A DNA stretch of 64,000 nucleotides, taken from positions 372,001-436,000 of the forward strand of contig NZ_CP023689.1 in NCBI RefSeq assembly GCF_008704715.1, given 5' to 3'. Below, one piece after another: positions 39,301 to 47,409 of the stretch. The stretch is from Streptomyces chartreusis (GTDB taxonomy: Bacteria; Actinomycetota; Actinomycetes; Streptomycetales; Streptomycetaceae). The notes under the pieces are model-generated. The model did no database searches. It was given only the letters and a program-made list of their open reading frames with translations, and was not told the origin of the DNA. A program made the position numbers and the translations under genes. Every line of letters starts with the position of its first letter. Position 1 is the stretch's first letter.

Positions 39301-39379
39301 GGGTGCGGCCGTAGGGGCGCCGGTCGTTCTCCTGGAGCGCCTGGTACAGCTCGTCGGTGTTCTGGGGTGCGGTCGGCAT
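36320..39379 (-). CDS. Large TPR-repeat protein linked to HSP90
   Basis: 1019 residues from ATG at 39379. Nearly the whole chain is helical with repeated A/L-rich 34-residue-like units, clearest in about 680-1000 (GRPDEALHHLTRSAELELRQG, EYEEALIALDKALALLG). An Ala/Glu/Asp-rich spacer with repeated A-E-N-A and G-N-A-G units sits at about 525-570. A Cys-rich bit (SDCEACEICERAL) near 170 is unexplained. It starts 2 nt after the stop of the HSP90 gene, so the two are co-expressed. TPR proteins are standard HSP90 partners in eukaryotes, so a co-chaperone role is possible here but is inference. No enzyme domain is visible. Confidence 0.85.
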   Translation of the reverse strand: MPTAPQNTDELYQALQENDRRPYGRTRTVTAEELVDAAEQFDEPRALVHALLELQEAYTYGSEPRKSPVVFARLLNLFDEQPDVFDDRLRHLLFWRFKWVGHALRQLPEVPLTGLRQWLTEMRDRYEKADLGLQPYYGQAYQLAAHLGEGATPAYELWASRTRTQLSDCEACEICERALYHLMEGDDERALSVWEPVLAGKESCQEEPARSVSYALLPLLRTGRTDRARELHLAGYRGCRRNPSMSQEVGRHLEFCALTGNEARGLELLAENRIMFDEVDSPLDQLGFLTGAEVLLQRVESLGHGELPAAGYAGRTWTVADLRAEVRRRADDLAARFDARNGTTAHADRRRARLDRAPLVDTLELTLRARALDDVAPAAAVPATAPTSRTAAAVPDALPELIVRARALDEQGHPDAQACWARLRTLVAARDYTHPDDPAVGPLVRLRADLLAEEASRAGDKDEFTDAADLHEEAAALYDDAGEAGQAAVARACALLAVAEKAVADASAGKAAEGAEVPAGNAGQDADVPAENATQSTDAPSENAGEDVDATDPKAAALTAAHASMVRLYEETPDLTPSQEARLLRLRATALGLRLQTSRSEEHAAPVQAEVDKLFAFATEHDIAVQVSGALLLRTSTHALSGDLPAAVTEIDALLDRLKSEGPAWHLPRTLGLRGRLQLALHDAQAAQADLAEGLRLAAEWPADAVGTARLHGDLAEAVMHLGRPDEALHHLTRSAELELRQGSRTDAYCTYSNAAQLSLDLGRVEDCIALLDSLLAEPDVAAGEVDDRLVAQLRLTRARALHAGEDLKAATAEFVALAAESAGWDDDPGSHAMIAAETAVLLGESGEFDRAREAADQALAAHARAPRYEHLSNSLRELARLQAQQQGPHGLDSARAFLTEAGRIADEARTAEFETHGRSLETALAYEHGRVAAYAGEYEEALIALDKALALLGDPNQDDDAGEWAECVRLAGAVEGLYLERPAPALIRLDAAIDLLTALGHTEEAEALTSLATRLRDE

Positions 39380-39381
39380 CG

Positions 39382-41256
39382 TCAGCTGTCCTTGCGGAGG
39401 GCGTGGGCGAGAAGGTCGAGGAAGGAGCGGTTGATCAGGCTCGACTCGGCGGGCCTGAGGGGACGTCGGGACAGCATCACGGCCTGCCCGTAGAGGGCTT
39501 CGGCGCTGGTGCGGGCCAGCTCGGGCTCGTCGATGGCGACGGCGGTGCGGACCAGCGGGTTGAGCTGGTTGAGGATCAGCTGGGCCCGCGGTGCCTCCTG
39601 GCGCAGCGCGCCGAGGATGTCGCCCCACAGTCCGCCCTCCTGCTCGCGGGCGAGCCGGGAGCGGGTGCGTTCGTGCCGGGCCTCGCGGCTGTCGACGAGG
39701 AGGGCGGGGGCGGACGCGGGCTGGAAGGTGCGCAGGGCGACGTCGCAGTCGAAGACGGCGAGCGCGTCGCGGGCCTGCGCCAGGTAGGGCGCGGCGGCGA
39801 GTTCCGTCTCCCGGTCCACGGGGTCGAGGTGGGCGGTGAGGGTCGCCGGGTCGAGGTCGGCGACACTGACCTCCGGCCTGATCTCGGGCATCCGGTGGAC
39901 CAGTTCACGGTCGTAGGTGTAGCCGCCGTTGACGACTCCGAGTCCGGCGGCCGAGGCGATCGCCGCGACCTGCCGGAACTCCTCCACGCTGGACGTCACG
40001 AGCACGGTGCGGTGGGTGCGTGCGAACTCGTCGAGGGTGGTGTGCCCGTCGGTGGTCTCGAACGGCAGCCAGGGCAGCAGCATCCGCAGGATCTCGTCGT
40101 CGTGCACCGCGAGCGACTTCACGGCCAGATGGTGGGTCTGGAGGAAGCGGCCGAGCAGGTCCGGGTCGCTGGCGGCGGCACGGGCGATCCACTCGCGCAG
40201 CCGCTCGGCGAGGGCGTCGCGGACGGCGGCGAGGGTGGCGTCCTCGTAGAGGGACTCGCGGGACGCCGTCGGGCGCAGGCTCTCCGCGTCGACGACGCAG
40301 CGTACGAAGAACGCCCACTCCGGCAGGATCTCCTCGGCCTGCTCGGACAGCAGCATGCCCTTGACGTGCACGCGGTGGCCGTGGCGACGTCCGGCGGGCA
40401 CCGCTTCGGGCAGCACACACGCGATGCCCTTCAGGCCGACGGCCGGCAGGTCCAGTTCGATGGTGTCGAGCGGGGTGAACCCGAAGACCTCCTCGCCGTA
40501 CGCCGCCAGCGCACGGGACCTGGCTCCCGGCGTGGGGAAGCTGCGCGCCCAGGGCGCCGGCTCGGGATTGACGGGCGCGGCCGCGCCGCCCGAACCGTCG
40601 TCGAAGGTCACCGGGTGGCGCAGCAGCGAGCCGAAGTGCCGGGCCAGCGCGTGCACCTGCTGCGGGCGCGTCCATTCGCCCGCGTCGGACCGCGGGGTCA
40701 GGGTGACGGTGGTGCCCGGTCGGGGGCGGTCGGAGGCGGGCAGGGTACGGACGGTGTAGCTGCCGTCGCCGCGTCCGCGCCACTCCACGGCGGGGGCGTC
40801 GGGGGTGCGGGCGGAGCGGCTGAGGACGTGGATCTCGTCGGCGACCAGGAAGCAGGACAGCAGGCCGATGCCGAACTGGCCGATGAAGTCGGCGCGTTGC
40901 TCGGCGATCCTCCCCCAGCCTCGAATTGGCTCGGCCGGGGGCACCCCCATCGCGCGCTTGCTGCTGCGGCCGATCGTGGCGAGGAACGTGTGCACGTCGG
41001 CCTCGGTGAGACCGACGCCGTCGTCCTCGACGCGTACGACCTTGCCGTCGGCGTAGAGGCGGATGCCGAAGTCGCCGTGGGGCTCGACGGCGTGCCGTGC
41101 GGTGAGGGCGTCGACCGCGTTCTGCAGGAGTTCGCGCAGGTAGACGCGAGGGCTGGAGTAGAGGTGATGGGAGAGGAGGTCCACCAGGCCGCGGAGGTCG
41201 ACCTGGAAGGTGCGGTCGGTGGCGGCGTGGTCGGCGGAGGTGTCGCGCAAGGGCAT
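39382..41256 (-). CDS. htpG: HSP90-family molecular chaperone
   Basis: 624 residues, near the usual HtpG length. The N-terminal GHKL ATPase has LRELLQNAVDA (Asn and Glu of motif N), the D-D-G-V-G-L-T loop and GQFGIGLLSCF. The middle domain (about 215-480) holds the catalytic Arg region RPTASRESL, and the C-terminal dimerisation part is shorter than in E. coli HtpG. Right in the ATP lid, between GRSSKRA and RADFIGQFG, lies a 14-residue stretch encoded by a 42-bp palindromic element (40909-40950) not expected in the family. It forms an operon with the TPR gene. Activity after the lid insertion is uncertain. Confidence 0.9.
   Translation of the reverse strand: MPLRDTSADHAATDRTFQVDLRGLVDLLSHHLYSSPRVYLRELLQNAVDALTARHAVEPHGDFGIRLYADGKVVRVEDDGVGLTEADVHTFLATIGRSSKRAMGVPPAEPIRGWGRIAEQRADFIGQFGIGLLSCFLVADEIHVLSRSARTPDAPAVEWRGRGDGSYTVRTLPASDRPRPGTTVTLTPRSDAGEWTRPQQVHALARHFGSLLRHPVTFDDGSGGAAAPVNPEPAPWARSFPTPGARSRALAAYGEEVFGFTPLDTIELDLPAVGLKGIACVLPEAVPAGRRHGHRVHVKGMLLSEQAEEILPEWAFFVRCVVDAESLRPTASRESLYEDATLAAVRDALAERLREWIARAAASDPDLLGRFLQTHHLAVKSLAVHDDEILRMLLPWLPFETTDGHTTLDEFARTHRTVLVTSSVEEFRQVAAIASAAGLGVVNGGYTYDRELVHRMPEIRPEVSVADLDPATLTAHLDPVDRETELAAAPYLAQARDALAVFDCDVALRTFQPASAPALLVDSREARHERTRSRLAREQEGGLWGDILGALRQEAPRAQLILNQLNPLVRTAVAIDEPELARTSAEALYGQAVMLSRRPLRPAESSLINRSFLDLLAHALRKDS
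40909..40950. repeat. In-frame palindromic mini-element inside hsp90
   Basis: A 42-bp segment with CCCCC-a-GCC opposite GGC-c-GGGGG around a central AATT-containing loop, flanked by CCTC and CACCCCCAT. It resembles the GGGGGTGCCCCC...GGGGGAGG palindromes common between Streptomyces genes, but here sits inside the coding region, a multiple of three, adding 14 residues. Confidence 0.6.
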
Positions 41257-41349
41257 GGGGCAGTCCGGGGTGAAGGGAACGGCAGGGGTGGGCGGTGGTC
41301 CGTGGGACCGGCCGAGGGCGGGCGGTGACGGTGTGACCGAGAAACCGAC

Positions 41350-41519
41350 GTGGCCAAGTGGCCGGTGCGGACGGGTGGCTGATGCGGACGGGTGGCCGGG
41401 TTGCCGGTGCGGCCGTGTGGCCGGGGGCCGGGTTGCTGGTGCGGCCGGGTGGCCAGGTGGCCGGTGCGGTCAGTGAGGCCGGTGCGACCGGTGCGACCGG
41501 TGCAGCCAGTGCGGCCGGG
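41350..41519. repeat. Degenerate GC-rich tandem repeat upstream of hsp90
   Basis: About seven imperfect units, each beginning GTGGC or GTGAG and containing GGTGCGG, 17 to 32 bp long, ending in four near-perfect 9-bp copies of GACCGGTGC (41478-41513). It lies between the downstream end of the next minus-strand gene and the HSP90 start, so it should be within or next to the hsp90 promoter region. No coding frame or CRISPR-like spacing fits it. Confidence 0.7.
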
Positions 41520-41523
41520 GCGG

Positions 41524-42513
41524 TCAGAAGGCCTTGCGGAAGCGCGCGTACGCCTTCTCCGGCGCCGCCATGAAGGTCCACGGCCACTCGGTGATCACAC
41601 CGTTCAGCTCGCGGAAGACATTGGAGGCCTTGCTGCTGCCCGCCAGCGAGAGGGCCATGGCGAAGATGTTGTAGTCGCCCTGCCAGCCCAGGCGGCGCTC
41701 GTACGCGTGGTGCAGGATGCTGCGCTCCGCGGCCTCCCTCAACTCGGTCCGGATCCGGGGCTGCTGGAGGCAGTCGCGGTCTTCGGACTCCACCCACTCC
41801 TCGATACGTGCCATGGCGACGACACAGCCGAGCCGGTGCCCGTCGGGCGCGGCGGCGAAGGCCTTCTGGGCGAACTCCGTGGCCTGGCCCGGCTCTCCGC
41901 CCCAGCGGGGCTGGAGGTGCGACACCCACTCCAGGTGGAGGTCAAGGTTCAGCGGATCACGGCGCAGACCCGCCGCGAGCCGGGCCTCCTGGACGCTGTC
42001 GTCGAGAGACATGCCGCGTCCCGAGGTGAGCAGATGGCGCCACGGCGTGACCCAGTCGGGCCGCAGCTCGGCGGCCTCTAGCAGGTGCTCCTCGGCGATG
42101 CGCAGCCGCTCGTAGAACGTCTGCCACTGGTCACGGCTGACGTCCACGGCTCGGGCGGACGTACGCGCCTCCCAGCCCCAGGAGACATGGCGCGCGCCCG
42201 ATATGAGCAGGGCGGTCGCCCGGAGCTCCGTGTCGCCCTTGTCCTCGTCGGCGGCCCGGACGATCCACTCCTCCACACCGTCCACGACGGCCAGTTGCCC
42301 GAGGACCGCCTGCTCACGGCCGAGGTCGAAGGGGGCCAGCGCCGCCTTCACCGCCGGCCAGTCACCCGCGTCGGCGGCCTCGACCAACGCGAGCACCCGC
42401 GTGTCCCCCAGGGCACGCAGCGCGTACGTCCCGTGCTTCTGCTTGCGTGCGGGAAGGACATGCGGATCCGCCGCCGGTCTCTCCGCGTCCCTACCGAACA
42501 GCTTGCCGAACAT
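41524..42513 (-). CDS. Helical repeat protein, DUF4034-like, unknown function
   Basis: 329 residues. Begins M-F-G-K-L-F-G-R-D, then a helical TPR/SEL1-like body, with W-P-A-V-K-A-A-L-A near 52 and PDWVTPWRHLLTSGRGMS near 155, and a C-terminal basic end (ARFRKAF). The pattern recalls DUF4034 proteins, often found near contact-dependent or stress genes. I assign no function. It is transcribed with the HSP90/TPR pair and the HEAT-repeat gene but separated from hsp90 by the tandem repeat. Confidence 0.75.
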   Translation of the reverse strand: MFGKLFGRDAERPAADPHVLPARKQKHGTYALRALGDTRVLALVEAADAGDWPAVKAALAPFDLGREQAVLGQLAVVDGVEEWIVRAADEDKGDTELRATALLISGARHVSWGWEARTSARAVDVSRDQWQTFYERLRIAEEHLLEAAELRPDWVTPWRHLLTSGRGMSLDDSVQEARLAAGLRRDPLNLDLHLEWVSHLQPRWGGEPGQATEFAQKAFAAAPDGHRLGCVVAMARIEEWVESEDRDCLQQPRIRTELREAAERSILHHAYERRLGWQGDYNIFAMALSLAGSSKASNVFRELNGVITEWPWTFMAAPEKAYARFRKAF

Positions 42514-42638
42514 GCCGCGCCCTCCCCTGGGTCCCGCGTGATCATCTGGGGCAGCATAAACGGCACCACCGACACCGCTTCCACAGGGTTTTCACCCGGG
42601 CTCCACGGCATGGGTGCAGTCGCCCCCCGCCTTCCCGG

Positions 42639-44141
42639 TCACGCCGAGAAGCGACCGCACCCGTCCAGCGCTCGCAGCGCCTCCTCGGCCACCGCACGGG
42701 TCTCCGCCTGCGAGGCGCCCGCGGCGAGGGCGGTGAGCCGGGCGCGCAACCGCTGCTCGTCCCGCGGCCGGGTGCCCGTGCTCACCACCCAGTGGGCCAG
42801 GCCCTCGGCGGCGTGGTGGCGGACCGTCTCGTCCGGGTCGTCGAGGGCGCGGACGAAGCGGGCGAGGTCGTGTTCGGTGTCCCCGTCGGTGGCGTTGTGC
42901 GTGTCGAGGAGCGACAGCGCGGCGGCACGGACGTCGGCCGAGGGGGTCCGGTCCACGATCCGCCGGAGCCCTGGCAGTGCCTCCGCCAGACCGATGAGCG
43001 CGTTGTGCGTCTGCCAGACCGTGTCCGGGTCGGCGGCGAGGTGGTCCACCAACGCCCGTGCCACGGAATGGCGTTCCCAGAAGCGCAGCCCATCGGCGAC
43101 CAGCGTGTCCAGGCCCGTTACCGCACCCGCGCGCACAACACCGTCGGGGTCGTCCAGCAGCGGAAGCAGCAGCCACACGGCGTCCCAACGCCCCGCCTGC
43201 CCGATGCCCTTCGCGGCGTCCGCACGCGTACGGCCGAGCAGCGCGCCGTCCGTCACGGCCGTACGCAGCACATGGACGGCCACCCGTGTCCCTACGGCTC
43301 CGAGCGCGGCCGCCGCCGACGACCCGGCGGCGGCATCGCCGAGCCATCGGATCGCCGGTCCGGTCACCCGCTCGTCGCCCCGTTCGGCGAGCAGCCGTAT
43401 CAGCAACTCCGCGACACCGGCGTCCTGTTCGGCCTCCAGCGCCTCGGCCAAGGCGTCCCGGCTCCGTTTGTCCTCCATGTCGGCCAGTCGGCGGGCCACC
43501 GTGCTCCGCACCTGAGGCGCTTCGTCTCTCAGGCCCGTCACGAGCGAATCGCGGATGCGCTCGGTCCACTGTTCCGGGAGCAGTTCGAGAGCCAGCACGC
43601 GAGCGTCCGCCGTGCCCTGCTCCGCCGTACGGACCAGCTCGGCGCCGACGGCCGGGTCCTTGCGGAAGTCGAACACCAGGCTGCGGGCGCGCCCCCACAC
43701 GGCCCAGTCCGGGTCCCCCAGAAGCGCCAGGAGCGCGCCGACATCACCGGGCACGCCCAGCGCTCGCAGGCCGTCCAGGGCGTTGATCCGCAGGTGGTGA
43801 TCGGGGTCCCGCAGCAGACGAGAGAAGGCGTCCACGATCGCCGGCCCGTCGAGCCCGAGCAGGATCGCGGAGCGCGAGGCCCGGCGCCGTACCCAAGGAT
43901 CCTCGTCGCCCATCAGGCCGGGAAGAACCGCGTGGCCTGCCTCGGCCACCCCGAGGCGGCCCAGTCCCGCGGCCACGCCCTCACGCACCTCGGCCGCCCG
44001 GTCATCGGCGAATCCGACGAGCACCCAGGCGTGCTCGTCCCGCCCGATCCGGCCCAGCCCTTTCGCCGCGGCGGCGCGCCGCCAGGTGTCGCCGTCCTCC
44101 AACTCCCTTAGGAAGAAGGCGATCTGCTGCTGCGATCCCAT
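42639..44141 (-). CDS. HEAT-repeat (PBS-lyase-type) protein
   Basis: 500 residues from ATG at 44141; GTG at 44147 is possible. The chain is made of about 12 helical repeats of roughly 30 residues with a D-x-x-P/A-x-V-R core (DEDPWVRRRASRSAILLG, DPDHHLRINALDGLRALG, DDPDETVRHHAAEGLAHW). HEAT proteins act as scaffolds; there is no catalytic domain. It lies upstream of the DUF4034-like gene with a 125-bp gap. Confidence 0.87.
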   Translation of the reverse strand: MGSQQQIAFFLRELEDGDTWRRAAAAKGLGRIGRDEHAWVLVGFADDRAAEVREGVAAGLGRLGVAEAGHAVLPGLMGDEDPWVRRRASRSAILLGLDGPAIVDAFSRLLRDPDHHLRINALDGLRALGVPGDVGALLALLGDPDWAVWGRARSLVFDFRKDPAVGAELVRTAEQGTADARVLALELLPEQWTERIRDSLVTGLRDEAPQVRSTVARRLADMEDKRSRDALAEALEAEQDAGVAELLIRLLAERGDERVTGPAIRWLGDAAAGSSAAAALGAVGTRVAVHVLRTAVTDGALLGRTRADAAKGIGQAGRWDAVWLLLPLLDDPDGVVRAGAVTGLDTLVADGLRFWERHSVARALVDHLAADPDTVWQTHNALIGLAEALPGLRRIVDRTPSADVRAAALSLLDTHNATDGDTEHDLARFVRALDDPDETVRHHAAEGLAHWVVSTGTRPRDEQRLRARLTALAAGASQAETRAVAEEALRALDGCGRFSA

Positions 44142-44227
44142 GAACACCCCGATGAGTCAGACCAGCGAGCGGGCCGGAGGTTGTACCGGGGCGCGGTCGG
44201 TGGGCCGAAGGGGTGGGGTTGCCGCTG

Positions 44228-44722
44228 TCAGCTCGGCGGGACGGGGAAAAGCATGCAGCTGCTGGTGGCGTGGGCCAGCAGACGGTCGTCGGAATCGAGC
44301 AGTTCGGCCTGGGCCAGGGCGGTGCGGCGACCGTGGTTGAGTACGGTGCCGACGGCCCGGACCTTGCCGCTGTCGACGGTGATCGGGCGCAGGAACTTCA
44401 CGTTCAGGTCGAGCGAGGTGTACCCCATGCCGGCCGGGAGCACGGACTGCACGGCACAGCCGGCGGCCGAGTCCAGGAGCGTGGCGTAGACGCCGCCGTG
44501 GACGCTGCCGATGGGGTTGTAGTGCTCCTCCCCCGGCGCCAGGGCGAACACGGCGTGACCGAACTCGACCTGGTCCAGGGTGAAACCCAGGGTCGCGGCG
44601 ATGGGCGGGGCGGGCAGGCGTCCGCTCAGCACCTTGCGCAGGAAGTCGAGGCCGCTCTCCTGGCCGACGTCGGCCGCGGAAATGCTCGGATCCTGCCACT
44701 CGTATGTGCGTGACCTCGTCAT
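44228..44722 (-). CDS. PaaI-type hotdog thioesterase
   Basis: 164 residues, ATG at 44722 with GGGGAGGA 8 nt upstream. The hotdog signature GSVHGGVYATLLDSAAGCAV carries the HGG motif with catalytic Asp, followed by DLNVKFLRPI, as in PaaI/YbgC-like acyl-CoA thioesterases. It is divergent from the HxlR regulator, and the shared gap holds a perfect palindrome. The natural acyl-CoA is unknown. Confidence 0.92.
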   Translation of the reverse strand: MTRSRTYEWQDPSISAADVGQESGLDFLRKVLSGRLPAPPIAATLGFTLDQVEFGHAVFALAPGEEHYNPIGSVHGGVYATLLDSAAGCAVQSVLPAGMGYTSLDLNVKFLRPITVDSGKVRAVGTVLNHGRRTALAQAELLDSDDRLLAHATSSCMLFPVPPS

Positions 44723-44744
44723 ACGTCTGTTCCTCCCCGTCTGG

Positions 44745-44759
44745 CTTCGATAATCGAAG
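44745..44759. promoter_or_regulatory. Perfect palindrome, putative HxlR operator
   Basis: CTTCGAT-A-ATCGAAG is a perfect 7-bp inverted repeat around one base, between the divergent thioesterase (start 44722) and HxlR (start 44813) genes and in an unusually AT-rich spot. Binding by the adjacent HxlR dimer, repressing both genes, is inferred. Confidence 0.55.
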
Positions 44760-44812
44760 TTAGCCGTGCGGGGAGCTGGCTGTCAATGGCGAAGCCAGCC
44801 TACGATGGCGTC

Positions 44813-45277
44813 ATGACCTGGTTGGAGACGAGCACCGAGAACTGCACGGTGCAGCGCACCCTCGATCTGATCGGCGAGAAGTGGTCGCTGCTCGTGCTGC
44901 GCGACGCCATGAACGGCGTGCGCCGCTTCGACGACTTCCGCCGGCACGTGGGGCTGTCGGAGGCGGTACTGGCGGACCGGCTGCGCAAACTGGTCGCCGC
45001 CGGGGTCCTGGAGACCGTGCCGTACCGCGAGGCGGGCCACCGGACCCGGCACGAGTACCGGCTCACCGGCAAGGGCTGGGAACTGTGGCCGGTGATGATC
45101 GCCCTGAAGCAGTGGGGGGACCGGCACACGGCTGACGCCGAGGGGCCGCCGCTGGAGGTCCTCCACCGTGACTGCGGTGCACCCGTGGAGGCTGTCGTCG
45201 TCTGCACCGGCGATCACGAGCCTCTCACCCCGCGGCAGGCCTGCACACGGCCTGGTTCCGCGGCACACACCTTGTGA
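44813..45277 (+). CDS. HxlR-family winged-helix regulator
   Basis: 154 residues from ATG at 44813; an in-frame ATG at 44786 would add nine residues. The core reads CTVQRTLDLIGEKWSLLVLRD, with a Cys near the N-terminus as in redox- or aldehyde-sensing HxlR proteins, then FDDFRRHVGLSEAVLADRLRKL as recognition helix and YRLTGKGWEL. It probably controls itself, the divergent thioesterase and perhaps the FAD monooxygenase 166 bp downstream. Confidence 0.92.
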   Translation: MTWLETSTENCTVQRTLDLIGEKWSLLVLRDAMNGVRRFDDFRRHVGLSEAVLADRLRKLVAAGVLETVPYREAGHRTRHEYRLTGKGWELWPVMIALKQWGDRHTADAEGPPLEVLHRDCGAPVEAVVVCTGDHEPLTPRQACTRPGSAAHTL

Positions 45278-45443
45278 CCGGACGACCGCGAGGACTGTTC
45301 TCGAGGAGCGGGGCGCTGGCCGGCCGTGTCGGTCGTCCGTCAGGGCTGTCGGTCCGATATCGGTGGCTCGTCGGCGGGGCTTGGCACCTTTCAGGGACAG
45401 CCGGCCGGAGCACACCGGTCGGCCCGATCCCGAAGGAGCGACC

Positions 45444-46574
45444 ATGCATACTCCCGTCACGGTCATCGGCGCCGGACTCGGCGGCCTCACCCTGGCCCGC
45501 GTCCTGCTCGTCCACGGAATCCCGGCCACGGTCTACGAGGCCGATCCCTCCCCGTCGGCGCGTACGCAGGGTGGAATGCTCGACATCCACGACTACAACG
45601 GGCAGCTCGCCGTCGAGGCGGCCGGTCTGATGGACGAGTTCCACGCCATCGTCCTGGAGGGCCGCCAGGCGATGCGGGTCCTCGACCGGGACGGGACCGT
45701 CCTGTTCGAAGAAGCCGACGACGGCACGGGCGGACGCCCCGAGGTGATGCGCGGCGAGCTGCGGCAGATGCTGATCGACTCGCTGCCGGCCGGCACGGTC
45801 CGGTGGGGGCACAAGGTCACCGGCACGCGCGCCCTGGGCGAGGGTCGTCACGAGGTGACGTTCGCCGACGGCACCACTGTCACCGCCGACCTGCTGGTCG
45901 GCGCGGACGGTGCGTGGTCACGGGTGCGGCCGCTGCTGTCCGCCGCCACGCCCGAGTACGCCGGGACATCGGTCGTGGAGACCTACCTCTACGACGCCGA
46001 CACCCGGCATCCCGCCGCTGCGAAGGCGGTGGGTGGCGGTTCGATGATCGCGCCTTCGCCGGGCAGGCAGTTCTTCGCGCACCGGGAGAGCGGCGACACC
46101 CTGCACATCTATGTGGCGCTGGCCGAGCCGCTGGACTGGTTCGCCGCGATCGACTTCACCGATCCCGAATCGGCGACCGCACGGATCGCCGCGGAGTTCG
46201 CCGACTGGGCGCCGGAGCTCACCGCGCTGATCACCGACACGGACACCGCGCCGGTCCTGCGCCCGCACTACGCCCTGCCGACCGACCACAGGTGGGACCG
46301 GGTGCCCGGGGTCACGCTGCTCGGCGACGCCGCCCACCTCGCCATCCCGAACGGCGAAGGCGCCAACCTCGCCATGCTCGACGGCGCCGAACTCGGCAGG
46401 GCCATAGCCGCGCGCCCCGACGACATCGAGGCCGCGCTCACCGAGTACGAGCAGGTCATGTTCCCGCGCAGCGCCGAGATCGCCGCGTCCGAGGACGCCG
46501 AGATCCACCGGGTCGACTCGGAGGCCAACACGGCCCAGGGCCTGATCGACATGTTCTTCGAGAAGGGTCAGTGA
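45444..46574 (+). CDS. FAD-dependent monooxygenase, TetX-like
   Basis: 376 residues, ATG at 45444 after GAAGGAG. GAGLGG near the N-terminus binds the FAD ADP moiety, R-x-E-L-R is the second motif (MRGELRQML), LVGADGAWSRVR is the DG motif and LLGDAAHLAIPNGEGANLAMLD the GD motif, all of the PHBH/TetX class. It uses NAD(P)H and O2 to hydroxylate a small aromatic or polyketide. Resistance is possible but unproven. It ends 13 bp from the convergent methyltransferase gene. Confidence 0.92.
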   Translation: MHTPVTVIGAGLGGLTLARVLLVHGIPATVYEADPSPSARTQGGMLDIHDYNGQLAVEAAGLMDEFHAIVLEGRQAMRVLDRDGTVLFEEADDGTGGRPEVMRGELRQMLIDSLPAGTVRWGHKVTGTRALGEGRHEVTFADGTTVTADLLVGADGAWSRVRPLLSAATPEYAGTSVVETYLYDADTRHPAAAKAVGGGSMIAPSPGRQFFAHRESGDTLHIYVALAEPLDWFAAIDFTDPESATARIAAEFADWAPELTALITDTDTAPVLRPHYALPTDHRWDRVPGVTLLGDAAHLAIPNGEGANLAMLDGAELGRAIAARPDDIEAALTEYEQVMFPRSAEIAASEDAEIHRVDSEANTAQGLIDMFFEKGQ

Positions 46575-46587
46575 GCAGCTCGAAGAA

Positions 46588-47409
46588 TCAGGACGGGGAT
46601 TCCTCCTCGGCCTTCCAGCCCCAAGCGGTGAGCATGCCGCCGGACAGGGCGGCGCACTCGTCGGAGTCCAGGTAGCGGACGCCCGCGTCCACGGCCGCGT
46701 CGTCGACCAGACCGGTGGCGAGCATCGCCGCCCTGCTCCGCTTCCAAGTGTCCGCCCAGAACCGGCTGATGGGACTCCCCGGCACCAGAGGCGGCACATG
46801 GATCTCGGCGGCGGCGGACTCAAGTCCCGTCCCACGCAACAGATGTGGGTACGACGGCACCCGGGAGACGTCGGTACCGATGGTGGCCCGCAACCCCTCC
46901 CACATCGCCCGCATCACGGTGGTGTACGGCGTGACGGGTGTCCGATCGCTGGTCAGATCGACGGCGTCGCTGAGCACCAACACCCCACCGGGAGCGACGA
47001 GGTCGGCCAGAGCGGCGATCAGGCTTTCAGGCTCGGGCAGGTGCATGAGCACGAAGCGCGCGTGGACGAGCTGGAACCTGCCGTGGACGGAGTCGGGGGC
47101 GGTGATGTCGGCCTGCAGCACGTCGAGCCCGGGCCGCTCGGCGAGGAACCGTACGTCACGGTCCACGGCGAGCACGCTCTCCACCCCGGCCTCGTCCAGC
47201 AGCCGGCGGGAGACGGTGCCCGTGCCGGCACCCACGTCGAGGCAACGCCAGCCGGGACCTGCCCCGAGTGCCCGCAGCCTCGCCATCGTGATGTCGTCGT
47301 AGGCGAGGGCACCGAAGTCGATCCGCTCGCCCTCGCCGGCCTGTTCGGGACGGAAGACGGCCTCGCCGTAGCGACCGCCGCCCGGCGCGTCCCCGCAGGC
47401 GGCGCACAT
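46588..47409 (-). CDS. Class I SAM-dependent methyltransferase
   Basis: About 274 residues from ATG at 47409; the frame stays open to a GTG at 47502, giving 304, and the start cannot be settled. Motif I is L-D-V-G-A-G-T-G-T-V, motif II the acidic V-L-A-V-D-R-D, then LQADITAPD, and H-A-R-F-V-L-M-H-L-P-E-P as post-motif. The N-terminal CAAC may be incidental. The acceptor is unknown. It is convergent with the FAD monooxygenase with almost no gap. Confidence 0.85.
   Translation of the reverse strand: MCAACGDAPGGGRYGEAVFRPEQAGEGERIDFGALAYDDITMARLRALGAGPGWRCLDVGAGTGTVSRRLLDEAGVESVLAVDRDVRFLAERPGLDVLQADITAPDSVHGRFQLVHARFVLMHLPEPESLIAALADLVAPGGVLVLSDAVDLTSDRTPVTPYTTVMRAMWEGLRATIGTDVSRVPSYPHLLRGTGLESAAAEIHVPPLVPGSPISRFWADTWKRSRAAMLATGLVDDAAVDAGVRYLDSDECAALSGGMLTAWGWKAEEESPS

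Noticed and set aside
41350..41519. CRISPR array
   Set aside because: Repeat units vary in length and sequence, there are no regular unique spacers and no cas genes.
45444..46574. Calling the FAD monooxygenase a tetracycline resistance gene
   Set aside because: The TetX-like motifs are shared by many aromatic hydroxylases; nothing local supports resistance.
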